Shown in pieces: positions 39,249 through 50,954 of a stretch of DNA of 64,000 nt. The DNA lies in assembly GCA_012934845.2 (NCBI GenBank), contig WNNJ02002200.1, positions 1 through 64,000 of the forward strand, given 5' to 3'. Source of the DNA: Pomphorhynchus laevis. Its lineage: Eukaryota > Acanthocephala > Palaeacanthocephala > Echinorhynchida > Pomphorhynchidae. Both the position numbers and the translations under genes were made by a program. The notes under the pieces were generated by a model. The model was not told the DNA's origin and did no database searches. It saw nothing but the letters and a program-made list of their open reading frames with translations. Each line of letters begins with the position of its first letter. Position 1 is the first letter of the stretch.

Positions 39249-41639
39249 AGATTTACAATGTAAACGAACTTTCGTAACTTTCCAAGGCGAGAAGCGTAAG
39301 AGCAAATCTAAAAGTATCGCCTCAAATTGTTGCCACGCCGTTTCAACACTAACCACAAGAGGATTCAGCCAACATATACCGGAAAGACACATACGGATCA
39401 ATTGATAATCCGTCTTGAAACACCGAACAATATTTAGAAACGATATGTGGGTTGAAAGGCCTTGCAAGAAGTAGAGTCAAATATAAGGACACAGTGGAAT
39501 GATGATCGTATAGGTTCAATGTGTGTGACGTCGTCTACAAAACATACGTTTGAGGTCAGACAAATATCTAACAAAGATCGCTGATTCCCAAAGAAATGTG
39601 TGAAGTCTCTCACATGTTGAGTAAGACTTAAAACGTTGATAGAATCGAGTAACTCTAATGAACCACTATCACATCCTACTCTGGGTGTGTACGTTTCCCA
39701 ATCTACATGAGGCATATCGAGATCTCCCAAAACTAACACATCGTGCGAAGTAGCGTACTTATGAAAACCGTTGGCAATGCAAGCGACCTTAGAGCATAGG
39801 CTACGATAAATAAGATCAATGACAAACGGTTGGCGATTTGAGAGTGATACCCTCACCCATAAAAATTTAACTTCATTATCAAATTTTACGTTGTGCAGTG
39901 CAACTACTGCGCTAAAGTGTACATACAGTATCAATCCACATCCATTTCTATTGCACCCGTCAGACAGATAACAGAAGTAATTAGATAACTCGATCTCACC
40001 ATCGGTAACATCAGGTTTTAGCCACGACTCTGTTATTGCAACCAATAAAAGATTCTGCACTTAAGCACGAACTCTTAATTCGTTAATTTTAGAAAGAATA
40101 CTACGAGCATTCGAGTAAAGAAGCAATCAATGAAAATCTGTAGAATAATATGGGTGAATGTATACCCATATAATTCTAAACCCTTAAATGCATACCATAT
40201 TGGGGGTTGTACTCGATAATATTAGCCAAACAGGAATTACTATGGTACATTGATGTCATTAGCGAAGAAGCTGCAGGAGGGTAATTCAGACCGATCTCGT
40301 TGTCAGCGGGGTCCAGCTAATCCAAGTCCTCTGCGGCACAACCTGAAAGTTTCGTATTGTCAGATTTGTCTCTCTGTTATTTATGCGTATATTTGAAAGT
40401 TCCTTCGCGGTATGCAGGCGTTTGCGCTCTTCAACGTCAAGATCTTTTAGTATTCTGACTTGGCTACCGAACAAACGAAACGAATTATGGAGAATAATTT
40501 TAACTGATCCTTTATCTTTCAAAATGGCTTTTAGTTGTCTAGGACAGCTGCTACTGTCCTCACTTTTTATACCCACTCGAAACAAAGAGACTACTTTAAT
40601 CTTGGAGATAATTTCATTAGATAAATCTCTAAGGCTGTTGAAAGAACAGATCACAGAAGACTCGGGTATGTTAGCAAAGATGACTGCCCGAGCGTGGTTA
40701 TGACTTTTCGCAAATTTTGAAAAGTTTTAGGTGTGTTGCATCGGTTAACTCGCCTGAATCGGATCGAATGTAATTAAATCTTCATTGATATCTGTTAACC
40801 CATTTGTCATCACCGTTGTCGTTTTTTTTTCGAAGATGTTGTGGTAAATATATCCTCGCTGAGCTCGTCACATAAGCAATGCTGGGGATAGACAGAATCT
40901 GAATATCCCACTGATAATTGTTCAGATGTATTTAGGCTTAAGTGATTAGATGCAGATGAACATCCTGTAGATGAATCCTCCTTATTAGGAAACTTTATGA
41001 AGGAAGGCATGTTCCCCAAAATATCACGGTTGAGAAACTCGACAGATTCTAAGGAACTTACACTTATGGCACTACGATCAGTGGACATGGTCGTTTGCTT
41101 GGTTATATAATACCTACCTGAAAATCTTGATAGCTGTTTAGCATGCAACTCAGTTACAACTGTCATTGAAGGGTCAGTAGTGCTTGCTACCGATACTGCA
41201 GACGTGACTGACTCTTCTGAGTTGTCTTTTGATGCATTAGAAGTCAAAGTTGGCAGTGGCGGCTTATTTACTTAATGAGGATCGTAGTATGGTGGTTTCG
41301 CCAACTTTGAGAACTTTCTCACCGTTTTGGTCACTATTCGTCAATAGCTTTTCAACATGCGCAGCACATCAGAAGCCGCAGAGGAAAGTTCGTTTAGAGA
41401 TATTATCATCATATGTGATTGGAATTGATATATGAGTACAAACGCTGCGATCTTCGTTATCGCAACCGATCTGTTTATTAATATAAGTCTCAGTATTAGC
41501 GGACGTGAGTTTCCGACCAACTATTTTAATTGTTTTCTTTGATTTTGACATTTGTTGAACCAAATAAACGCAATCCCGATAATTTGGTGGGTCTTGTAAT
41601 TTAATATCGCTATCAGTCGTCTTCTAATCAGCGTTAATG

Positions 41640-43420
41640 TATGCTTGGTGTCTGTTATTTATTGTAAGCAGGGACACAAAAAATTAACCAGTCAGGTTTT
41701 TTCGCGAGCGTAACGAGCGAACTGTAATCTGGAACTGTAATTGTAAGTATTTATAAGAATCTAGGCAACCTTTTTAACCAGTGGTCATACTGTAATCCGC
41801 AGTGATCGACAAATCTCCAGAGGTGGTGGTGTAGCTGCTTATATACATGAAAATCTTATTTATGATGTAATTGAGTCTTATGTTGACGATTATGAAAATG
41901 AACACTTGTGGTTTGAGGTGACGGATGAACGAGGTAAAGTATATCGCATTTGCATTTTTTATCGTAGTCCTCGGTTCAGTACATCCCTTATCATCAAGTC
42001 GTTGGAACTTCATCGTTATAATGTTGTTGATAACTTAATTTGAGGAGATTTCAACACTCCAAATATCGATTGGATATCTTATACCGCGTGACAGGGTGGT
42101 CTTGGTTCCTACAAATCTTTTATTGCTATTCGCAATGGGGTAACGTATCTTAAACGTTTGAAGAAGCAGCAGTTCACTGCTGACATATGTTCCTCACATT
42201 ACATTGATAAAAAAAACAAATTTTTCAGCTACTTTGTGATCGCAAGAGCATCATCCTCAATCAACTGTTTGGTTGATAGTGTCAAAAAATTTTCCCCAAT
42301 CTCAATTTCTAATATTCTTGCCAAGAACTGTCTCACTCACAATCAATCTTCCCTATGTGATTATCAAATTACGACAGGTTATTCGTCTCCCAGTATCAGA
42401 AATCTACCATCCTTTTTGATCCACATGATGTTCTTAATATCTTGTCGAGCCTACCAGTTAATAATAGTTCAGGGTCCGATAACATTTTTAGTATATTTTT
42501 ACGTAATATTGCGTCACATATATCATCCGCTTTTTGATATTTACTACTGGTCCTTGATGTCCCTTAGTCATCCCTGTCTTAAAAAAAGAGATAGAGTCAA
42601 TGCTTAAAATTATCGGCCAATAAGTTTGACATGTATTGATTGAAAGTTAATTGAGAGACTGATCTTGAATCATATATCTTCAGTATATTATCCGATAAAC
42701 AGCATGGCTTGAGAAAACATCGCTCCACTTCGACAAATCTAATATTAGCTCGTGACAACTGTACCGGCTTTGTTGCACAAGGTGCAGCAGTCGATGCCGC
42801 CTTTATTGATTTGCCTAAAGCTTTTCATCGAGTTGTTCATCTAATATAACTATAGAAACTTATGAATTACTGATTCTCTAAACATGTTTGTAGGTGGATA
42901 TGTGAATTCTTGAATAGACGTTATATCGTTGTACGAGTTGGTGACTATTTCAGAATGGTACAATCTCACTCACAGTGTTCCTCAAGGTTGTATTCTTAGT
43001 GGCACTTTATTTAATATCTACAATAATGAAATCGCTGAAAATGTTTCATGTCAGTACCTTTTCCACGCTGAGGATCTGGAATTGTGGTGCCCATTAGATT
43101 TAGTTCGTGATTGTTCTTGATCTCTCAAATTTCAATCGGATTTGGATAAATCAGCAGCTGATGTTCATCTCACGGCCTAGTCATTATGGGAGCAAATGCA
43201 AGCATTTGAGAATTGATTGCTCTCTACTACCCTTGCCTTATTATAAATTCAGTTCAAGCGTTATCAAATCAATAAATCGCTTTATTGATCTAGGTACCGT
43301 AATCAGGCAAACTTAAAAACTCGTATCCACTCTTCTATGATTGTGGCTAAATGCCTGGAACTTTAGGCTTCCTCTATCGAAACGTTGTACGACTTGAGCA
43401 TGAGGTATTACGCATTGTAT
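41640..43420 (+). mobile_element. CR1-like LINE, decayed endonuclease and RT
   Basis: Plus strand: RGGGVAAYIHENLIYDVIES, ICIFYRSPRFSTS, GDFNTPNIDW (endonuclease), then NYRPISLTCID, KQHGLRKHRSTSTNLI-like, AFIDLPKAFHRVVH, and HSVPQGCILSGTLFNIYNNE (RT). It diverges from the long copies and many stops interrupt it. Confidence 0.6.
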
Positions 43421-43559
43421 ATGTGAGTCTCTTAAAATCACATATGCTTTATTTTTCAGGAGACACACCCTTTAACTGAAATCTGAATTGAGTGAACTCT
43501 AAAGCATTTTGAAAAGATTCACGTGCGTATTTAGTTTTACTATAGACCACCAAAAAAGT

Positions 43560-44480
43560 GAGCAGGCTCATACAAGGGCATCACAATATATAAAAAGGAA
43601 ACAAACAAAAACAAAAAAAACAGTCACCGAAATGTCGAAAGCGCGTCCATATTGTCCTTAATCTTAGTTTACAGAAGATCCTTAAATTTTTTCCGATTGG
43701 TTGCGATCACAATTTCCATTGGAAGGATGTTTCATATGTGAACAATGAGGGTGCAAAAAATGTGTATTTTCGCGACAAGCAAAGTCTTATCCGCTAAGAT
43801 TAAGTCGGGGCTACGCAAATAGAGCATTGGTGCATGGATGACCACTGGACGAAAATATGCTGTAAGCCATCGTCAAATCGATCTTCACATGGTACAATCG
43901 ATTGTCATGAATGTATGAGAAAAACAGTTGTAGATTTAAATATTTACTTCAATATGCCCAAAATTCTCAAAGCTTTTGATTAAGCGAGTGTGTCAAGATG
44001 TAATCATATCATGTGTATTCCAGATACCTTGGTATTTAGCTTAATTAATATTACGAATAGCGGTGGGTTCCATTAAATTAGTATGTTGAAATCAGTAAAT
44101 TGTACTTCCCTATTATGAATTCGCATATGATCACAATTGTAGTATGGTAAGATTTATAGACGAAGGAATTTACCGTCAAATATCTTAGGCTTTTCGGCGA
44201 ACAGTGCGATTATTAAGCAAATATGTGAAGATAGAACATTAATGTATGTGCTAAATAGTAGTCCCTAAACTGAAACATGTGGAAATCCAAGTTTACTAAC
44301 TTTAGGATAAGATAAATGATTATCTAAATATGGCCTGGTAATTGCCTTCGTTTCGACCGATCATGAAAGTACGACGAATAAGTATATATAGGAATAATCA
44401 TATCATTTTGTCTTGATGGCAGTAGATTAACACTATCGAACTCCAAACTCGCTTGTGGTAAAGATGGACATAATCATAAT
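43560..44480 (-). mobile_element. CR1-like LINE RT C-terminal fragment, heavily decayed
   Basis: Minus strand: VSKLGFPHVSV followed by GLLFSTYINVLSS and LFAEKPKIF, which line up with GVPQGSVLGPLLFNIYINDL and LYADDLKIF, then YFRPVVIHAPMLYLRSPDLI and NILPMEIVIA near the C terminus. It is recognised from motif order only. Confidence 0.5.
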
Positions 44481-45019
44481 CAAATATTAAATATCAGCTT
44501 TGATCATGAATGAAGGAACATGCATGGAAACTCAGGTAATTCTTATACAGTTCGTCAATATACAAGAAAACGAAGATACACAAAGGAACAGAGATATTCA
44601 CAACCCTATTCTCTGGACGCAGGTAGACGGATGTGGTCTCTAAAGTTAGCCAATTATTCCTGGGATGAATGTAATGTGTCAAGACGTCGAGGGAAAACAT
44701 AACATTTTCAGTACTTCGTTGAAGATGTATAATAGACCAGCTTCACCCATCCAATTTTCTCAAACTCTCCAAGACTGTGATGTTTGCCTTTCATAGTATC
44801 CCTGCAAATATAAAAAGCCTTAATGACTAGCAATGTCTACTATCTCCTCTATTTGCCTAATCAACCAATATTTTCCTTTATATATTTAGTTTAAATATTA
44901 TTGATCAGTAACTACGTACAAAGAATAATTTCAGAAGAACGAATCAAATCAAGTAGTGTTCCAAACCAGGATGTGATATTTAAACATCAGTAACCGGTAC
45001 AACTAATTAACTTATCGAT
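44481..45019. other. no feature recognised
   Basis: No reliable coding or repeat signal. Confidence 0.35.
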
Positions 45020-45025
45020 CTCAAA

Positions 45026-45996
45026 ATGAAAACATTCCTATGCGGCTACTGTGCGTCAGCTGAACTGGACTCACTACGTGCCTTGATTCAAAAAACTCAA
45101 AACAGCCAAGCCTGCACACATAAATATTCTTCCAATAATGATACATCTATCTCGTCAATACAACATAATAATGACGGTCATGATACTAGGCAACAATCAA
45201 CTCTATGCATTGGTGACAATGATATTTTATTGTCTAACATTTTTGAGGCGTCGGCGGTAATTAATCAGTGTAAATTGAATGATACGGGAGAGTGTGCAGA
45301 AGATAAAACCGACGAGGAAAATTGTGTAGAAGAAATTCTACCGTGGACACCTAAAGATAACCAGCTTTTACAATTTCCGGTGGATGTTATAGTATCAGTT
45401 GTCAAGTCGGTATCTATAAGACTCGAACCAGAGTCCAGTGCTCAAAGTGAGGATGCATCATATCTAGGTCATCCATTGAGGAGAGCAACGAGCGAAATTG
45501 TACAGATGATAGTAGTAATAATCGATACACCTCCCTTGACAAACCCGTTAATGTGAATTATCGTAATACAAATTTCCATTTAGATGGGTCTCAAAAGCGA
45601 CAGTTGATTCCACGAGATAGAGCTATAATAATGGCCAATATTGTTGAGTCGTCAGTAATAAACAATCAGCACAGGTTGAATGATGACCTCGGTAAAGTTA
45701 GGCCCATATTGGGACATGTATTATCTGATTGTGATTCGCAATTTATAGCATCCTTGAAAGTAGTTTCCCTCTTTCGCATAGGCACATCTGATGATACAAA
45801 TGCGAAACCTCGCTTATAAAAAATAGTATTCAGTGGCAAAGAGTACGTTAATGCTTTATTAATAAAATCTTATAGACTTAGTGGTACTGACATTAGATTA
45901 CTTAGAGACTTAGACCCGTCAGATAGAGAAAAGTTAAAGCTGGCTAAGATTGAACTTCAAAAAAGACTCAACAGTGGGGAGCGAAATCTTAGGATC
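45026..45996 (+). CDS. CR1-like LINE ORF1
   Basis: 45026-45556 starts MKTFLCGYCASAELDSLRAL, a Cys-x2-Cys start shared with the other long copy and perhaps half of a zinc-binding fold. A frame change near 45553 leads to VLSDCDSQFIASLKVVSLFRIG, and after a stop at 45819 to SYRLSGTDIRLLRDLDPSDR, NLRI, NFQVV. The conserved C-terminal block has the spacing of a small alpha/beta RNA-binding fold, but I cannot assign it to a named domain. ORF1 proteins of this class bind element RNA. Confidence 0.55.
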
Positions 45997-46034
45997 TAAA
46001 ATTTTCAAGTAGTGCGACGCCGCCCTCGTGTGTT

Positions 46035-46955
46035 TTGGACAATGTTACCCTCACACGACAAAATTTCACATGCATTCGACCTCTCGAGCTGCGTCGCACT
46101 TATCAAAGGAATACGGAAAGTCCATATGTAACCAATATACCAGATATTTATTGTGAAAAATTTATAAATGGGTTATATTCTAATGTTCAAAGTATCCTCT
46201 CAAAAATAATAGAGGTTTCACTACTTGATGAAGAAAGTAATGCTAGTATCCTGGCATTTAGTGAATCTTGGTTGAATTCTAATATTGATGACTCAGAAAT
46301 TGCAATTCCCTGTTACAGCTCATACCGTTGTGATCGTGCTAATGTCAGAGGTGACGGTGTAGTCATATACGCGCGAGATAGTATTACTACTAGTTGCCTA
46401 TATCACGATAATAAGGAGATTAGTTACCAATCCCTATGGTGTCGTTTCGAAAGCCCTGATTCCTCTGTTGTCATTGGACTTGTGTACAGAAGTCCTATGG
46501 CATCCACCAAACGCCTCCGGAAAGATTTAGAACGGTTTGCCTCTTACGAAAATTTAATCTTACTTAGGGACTTTAATATGCCACGAATAAACTGGTCTAC
46601 TTATTCCCGTTTGAGCAGCGGCTGTGATTGGGAATCTTCTGAACTACTTGATTTATTAAACAAGCTGAATTACTTTCAGTACGTAAATCAAGACACTCGT
46701 TTCAGAGGCTCTTCTAGAAGTCTATTAGATTTATGTTTGTCTAACCATGATTTACCGATAAATATTGACTACATACAAGCTTTAGGGAATAGTGACCATT
46801 GCAGTATGTTAATTCGCTTTCTGTTCGTTCTGCCTTCCATAAGCACTTGTCAAATCGAGCTTAACGTTTTCAAGGCCGATTATAGCGCAATCGGTAGGCA
46901 CCTTGATCGCGTTGTTTGGCTTGACTCATTTGTGGTCGGATTTGAATGTGCATAG
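46035..46955 (+). CDS. CR1-like LINE ORF2, apurinic-like endonuclease
   Basis: Motifs in order: GLYSNVQSILSKI, LAFSESWLNSNIDDSEI, GDGVVIYARDSI, GLVYRSPMAS, ENLILLRDFNMPRINW, SRSLLDLCLSN and LGNSDHCSM. The catalytic T-E is S-E and the usual GDFN is RDFN, so activity is doubtful. It nicks the target in the family. Confidence 0.7.
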   Translation: MDNVTLTRQNFTCIRPLELRRTYQRNTESPYVTNIPDIYCEKFINGLYSNVQSILSKIIEVSLLDEESNASILAFSESWLNSNIDDSEIAIPCYSSYRCDRANVRGDGVVIYARDSITTSCLYHDNKEISYQSLWCRFESPDSSVVIGLVYRSPMASTKRLRKDLERFASYENLILLRDFNMPRINWSTYSRLSSGCDWESSELLDLLNKLNYFQYVNQDTRFRGSSRSLLDLCLSNHDLPINIDYIQALGNSDHCSMLIRFLFVLPSISTCQIELNVFKADYSAIGRHLDRVVWLDSFVVGFECA

Positions 46956-47238
46956 AGGTTTTTTCTAGATACTCTTGCTTCTCTTCTCGACAGATATGCG
47001 CCTTTACGTGCTTCACGCTCCCGTAAATACAATAATCCGTGGTTTGACGTAGAGTTAGGAAATCTTCTTAAGGAGTGTAAGATCCTTTATGTCGATATCG
47101 TCAATCTAAAGGAGAATATCAATTATACCGAAACGCAAAAAAAAACAGATTTACGGCACTTAAAAGATCTAAGAAACTCTACTTTGAGAAATCACTCGTT
47201 CATAATATTAAGTATGAGCCAAGTTTATTTTTTAAATA

Positions 47239-48531
47239 TTGTGCATCCAAAAATCGATCGAGATGCAAATATTTTCCGTTCGTGTGAAAAATAAAGTAGT
47301 TGTCGACGATTATATGGTCGCTGGTACATTTGTAGAGACATTCTTTCCTAGAATAGATGAATTAGTTACTGTACACGGCACCCTTCGTCAGAATAATAAA
47401 TCATCTAACTTGACGTCACATATTTATATCGCTCGTGCATATGAGCAACTTCGACGATTAAAACGGTGTCATTCTGCTGGTCCTGACGGATTGCCATCCA
47501 TCCTACTTAAGGAATTAGCTTCCCGCATTTGCGGTCCACTACATCGAATATTCATATTTTCCATATGCAAATCAAAGATTTCCCTCGACTGGCTAAAATC
47601 GATAGTTTGCCCTGTATATAAAAAAGGTGATAGGTCATGCGCAAGCAATTTTAGACCAGTTAGTTTGACATGTATTTGCTGTAAGGTACTAGAGCGTTTG
47701 ATTTTGTTACACATCAACGGCCATATTTCGATAAATAACCGTTTACATTCTGCCCAACATGGATTCCGTTCGAGTAGATCAACATGTTCAGATCTAATTG
47801 TTAGAGATGATTGGTCCAGTGATTTTGATGCTGGTGTCAACACCGACGTGGTATTCGTGGACTTCTCGCGTGCTTTCGATACAATCAATCATAAAATACT
47901 TATTGGCAAACTTATAGGACTTCGCTTTGATTATATAATTGTTAATTGGATTTGTGCGTATTTATTAGATAGAACTGCAGCAGTCAGAGTAAGTGGGACT
48001 TTGTCAGATTGGACTTCTATATGTAGTGGTGTACCACAAGGATCGATTTTAAGACCAATTTTATTTAATATATATATTAACGAACTCCCATCATTACTGC
48101 TGTCAAAAGCGTTGTTGTACGCCGATGATCTTAAGGTCTATCGCTGTGCTATTAATGACCTTGACCGACAAATATTACAGTCTGATCTCGATACATTGAC
48201 GTATTGGTCAGCTGAGAACTGTTTAAGTATTAATGTGACAAAATGTGCATACATGCACATAGTGAATAAGTTTTCGACAACCAGCTACTCAATTAACTTA
48301 CAACCAATTCCTATGGTTCGTCAACATAGAGACTTGGGCGTCGTCGTTTCGGATGATCTAGGCACGAGGAAAAATACAGAGCAAATATGTGCTAGAGCAA
48401 CTCGAATTTCTGGTATGATTTCCAGATGTTTTAGTAAATTAGAAATTGGGTCATTTAAACTTTTATTCACTACTCTCTGTTCAAGTGTTCTTAACTATTG
48501 TTCTCCAGCATCATACCCAGTTAACAAATAA
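47239..48531 (+). CDS. CR1-like LINE ORF2, reverse transcriptase
   Basis: 430 open codons: CHSAGPDGLPSILLKELA, VCPVYKKGDRSCASNFRPVS, QHGFRSSRSTCSDL, FVDFSRAFDTINHKIL, SGVPQGSILRPILFNIYINE, LLYADDLKVY and LSINVTKCAYM. YADD and the motif A Asp are intact. GP in the ILGPLLF motif reads RP. It is separated from the endonuclease by about 280 bp of broken frame. Confidence 0.75.
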   Translation: MCIQKSIEMQIFSVRVKNKVVVDDYMVAGTFVETFFPRIDELVTVHGTLRQNNKSSNLTSHIYIARAYEQLRRLKRCHSAGPDGLPSILLKELASRICGPLHRIFIFSICKSKISLDWLKSIVCPVYKKGDRSCASNFRPVSLTCICCKVLERLILLHINGHISINNRLHSAQHGFRSSRSTCSDLIVRDDWSSDFDAGVNTDVVFVDFSRAFDTINHKILIGKLIGLRFDYIIVNWICAYLLDRTAAVRVSGTLSDWTSICSGVPQGSILRPILFNIYINELPSLLLSKALLYADDLKVYRCAINDLDRQILQSDLDTLTYWSAENCLSINVTKCAYMHIVNKFSTTSYSINLQPIPMVRQHRDLGVVVSDDLGTRKNTEQICARATRISGMISRCFSKLEIGSFKLLFTTLCSSVLNYCSPASYPVNK

Positions 48532-49079
48532 GAAGAGTTTCGTATTGAACAGGTATTGCGACGTTCTTCAAAACGGGTAGCGGGCCTTCATAACCTTACT
48601 TATAAGGAACGGTTAAGTCGCCTTAATATACCTTCGTTATCTTCACATCAAGCACTAAATGACCTGGTTGTAGTGTGGCGGGCGATGAGCAATCCTGAGA
48701 ATCCCGTTAGAAGTCTATTTCGTATGCGAAATGACTCAAGATTACGTGGTCATCCACTTATATTACAACGTAAACACTGGTGTAAAAAAGAAACATTAAT
48801 TTTGCCGTGCGTGTCATTCCAGCTTGGAACAGTTTACCGGCGGAAGTGGTAAAGCAAACAAGCAGACGTGGATTTGTATCTACTTTGAAGAAACTGACTA
48901 ATTTTTAATTACTTTGTTGCTAGTTTCCTTTTTATATTTTAAATTGTGAAGGTGTCTATTGAGCTACGCTCGCTGACATTCTAGTAATAATAATATTTTT
49001 TTGAAAGAAAATAATTATTACACAAAATTACATTGAACTAGCACAAATCAAATAGTCAAATACTCGACAAAAAGTTTGG

Positions 49080-49830
49080 CCTCATTATAAATATATTCTA
49101 ACTATATCTCTTCAGACCTCTGACGACCGCATCGACAAAACCAAGAATTTGATTTTATTAGACCAAACCCGATCTTTCGACGTAACGAAGCGATACAATC
49201 ACTATTGTCCCCTCTTAAAGCCTGTATTGACGCTATTCTCTTAAGTAATGCATGTGACTCTACTGATTCCGCCAGACGATGAAAAAATAACCGGAATAAA
49301 CGAAGCACGATCGATCCTAGATACTCGCTCTAAATATTTTGCCTGCTTTCTGTTGTGATGATACTCAAACAAACTATGAGGGCTTCGATTGGCATACAAT
49401 GGAGCATGAACGTTATAAACGCAAATGTCCAGAAAAGACCGCTCTGTCGAATCCCCGTATAAACCACTGCATGCAACATCAAGGCGTGCATTCATATCCT
49501 TACACGTTGTTATTCTATCAAAATTGCAAGAAGACTCAACAGGAAGTAGGACCGGCTCAATTTCAATAGCCTTACATGTTGCAGATAACATACCTGCTAT
49601 AATGTCGCGCATCACATTATGTCGAACAATTGTAAATCCTCCTGTTTTTGCAAGATAGTGTGTAGTTTGTCGGAGCGTCTTTTAATTGGCATCCATATCT
49701 AGCGGCAAGCACATCATAAAACTGATGATTATTTAGACAATACTGCCTATCTTCGCTAATCCTTGAAGATAACCAGGTTGATGCGCCTTTTTCTGATGCA
49801 TGAATTAAGGCATTGTTTCCTAAGAATTTT
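49080..49830 (-). mobile_element. REL-type LINE copy E, 5'-truncated
   Basis: Minus strand: ASEKGASTWLSSRISEDRQY, the knuckle and RHN region in a shifted frame, then 49615-49241 MMRDIIAGMLSATCKAIEIE, ARLDVACSGLYG...SFLDICVYNVHAP and FEYHHNRKQAKYLERV, and the basic C terminus in another frame to 49102. The second nuclease acidic residue (FLDI) is kept. Two or more frameshifts. Confidence 0.65.
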
Positions 49831-49965
49831 TTTTATTTTTATTTTTTTAATATTTCATATATATACATATATGTTATGCCGGTCCTATTCATCGTCTGAT
49901 AAATAAGTGTGTGTTGACGTGGAAATGAAATTCGCGCCGTTATTATAATTAAAAATCTGTAATGC

Positions 49966-50505
49966 ATGATTTTATGTAAGCAAATGGCTGCAAAACGTCG
50001 AACAGAAAACAATGTGTTCAGAACAGAAGAAATAATGTGTGTTGTGCCCATGAACCTAATGAAGCTGTTTGAACCACATAGAGACAAAAGTTGTTCGCTT
50101 TTTGAATATCCAAACGAGGCTGACCGCCTTAAGCTTAATATAACAAGCGATAGCTTATATAGCAAACCTACAAAAAAACCGTTAAAAGTGAACATTTTAG
50201 TCAATTTAATAAAAGCGCTCAAAGGAATTCATAATTATAACTTAGATTTACCGTCTTACAAGCATTATAATATGCCATTATCCGGCTCAGATAGTGATTT
50301 AAGCAAGATTTCTTACAATAATACATCTCAAGTGGTTGTGACAAGCAACGATCATATAAATCCGGGTGATTTGACATTAGTTTTTACCGATTGTCTTATA
50401 CACTCATACTACGATTTATCATTTGAAAAACATCAAGCTAATAGATTACTTGTTTGTATAACAGATTTCCTTCAGGTTATCAAAGATTTTATTTTCAAAT
50501 TATAA
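49966..50505 (+). CDS. orphan ORF, unknown protein
   Basis: 179 codons (172 from the Met at 49987, MAAKRRTENNVFRTEEIMCV). Hydrophilic with no transmembrane segment or signal peptide; later parts read LKLNITSDSLYSKPTKKPLK and TSNDHINPGDLTLVFTDCLI. It has no resemblance that I can see to the transposon proteins in the window. It sits in A/T-rich DNA between LINE copy E and an L2-like piece, and for that composition an open frame this long is unlikely by chance. It could be a host single-exon gene or an unrecognised element gene. Confidence 0.4.
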   Translation: MILCKQMAAKRRTENNVFRTEEIMCVVPMNLMKLFEPHRDKSCSLFEYPNEADRLKLNITSDSLYSKPTKKPLKVNILVNLIKALKGIHNYNLDLPSYKHYNMPLSGSDSDLSKISYNNTSQVVVTSNDHINPGDLTLVFTDCLIHSYYDLSFEKHQANRLLVCITDFLQVIKDFIFKL

Positions 50506-50954
50506 TTAATCAAAGAAAATCGGGAAAAGCGTCTGAAATTCAATAACATATTAAAATGACTGAATGACTATAAGACTTGTTTTGTGCTCGGAAGCTATGA
50601 TCAGTAAGATGAATTTTTATCTCGTTTCAATTGCAGAGTATGAAGGAATAAACAATTATCCTATGAAAAGGGTATATCCAATAATATACTATGAAAAGTG
50701 CAATCATCATAATAAATTCATAATATTAACATTTTTTATAAAAAAAACTTAATCTTTTATTTTTAAAGGCTTATCTTATTTTGGTGCAAACCGATTAAGA
50801 GCTTGCTGAAACATAAATTATCTTTATTTATTAAGTAGACAACATCATAAGCTATGACTCTTTACAAATTGCATCATAATTAAGCAAAAAAGAAAAAATA
50901 AAAATAATTGATATTATTTAAATGTGTATTAGACACTGGTATATAATAATACAA
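50506..50954. other. no feature recognised
   Basis: A/T-rich; a 62-codon ORF at 50564-50752 has no support. Confidence 0.35.

Larger units (their letters stand above)
37085..41570 (-). mobile_element. CR1-like LINE, nearly full length, decayed
   Basis: Read on the minus strand from 41570: ORF1 with KRTFLCGFCCAAHVEKLL at its N-terminal end, then the KVVSLFRVG...SQVRILKDLDVEER...IRNFQVVPQR block (40654-40286). ORF2: endonuclease 40060-39434 (LLVAITESWLKPDVTD, VIDLIYRS, VLVLGDLDMPHVDWETY, RSLLDICLTS), a linker (MHVLDDNYDIANVFDEYL), RT pieces (SKTFDHVRHDYLISKMHAL, INCLSVNSAKCSFM) and the C-terminal VNLWNQL motif near 37240. Stops and frameshifts are spread throughout. The copy also carries a partial internal duplication, a 3' tail of another LINE at 39128-39177 and a 53-bp tandem triplication. 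Confidence 0.75.
45020..48920 (+). mobile_element. CR1-like LINE, nearly full length
   Basis: Carries ORF1 (45026 to about 46000), ORF2 endonuclease (46035-46955), RT (47239-48531) and C-terminal region (48556-48852), with about five breaks. Protein divergence from the 37-41.6 kb copy is moderate. The 3' end is A/T-rich with a short ATAATAATATTTTTTT tail. It is the best-preserved LINE in the window. Confidence 0.8.
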
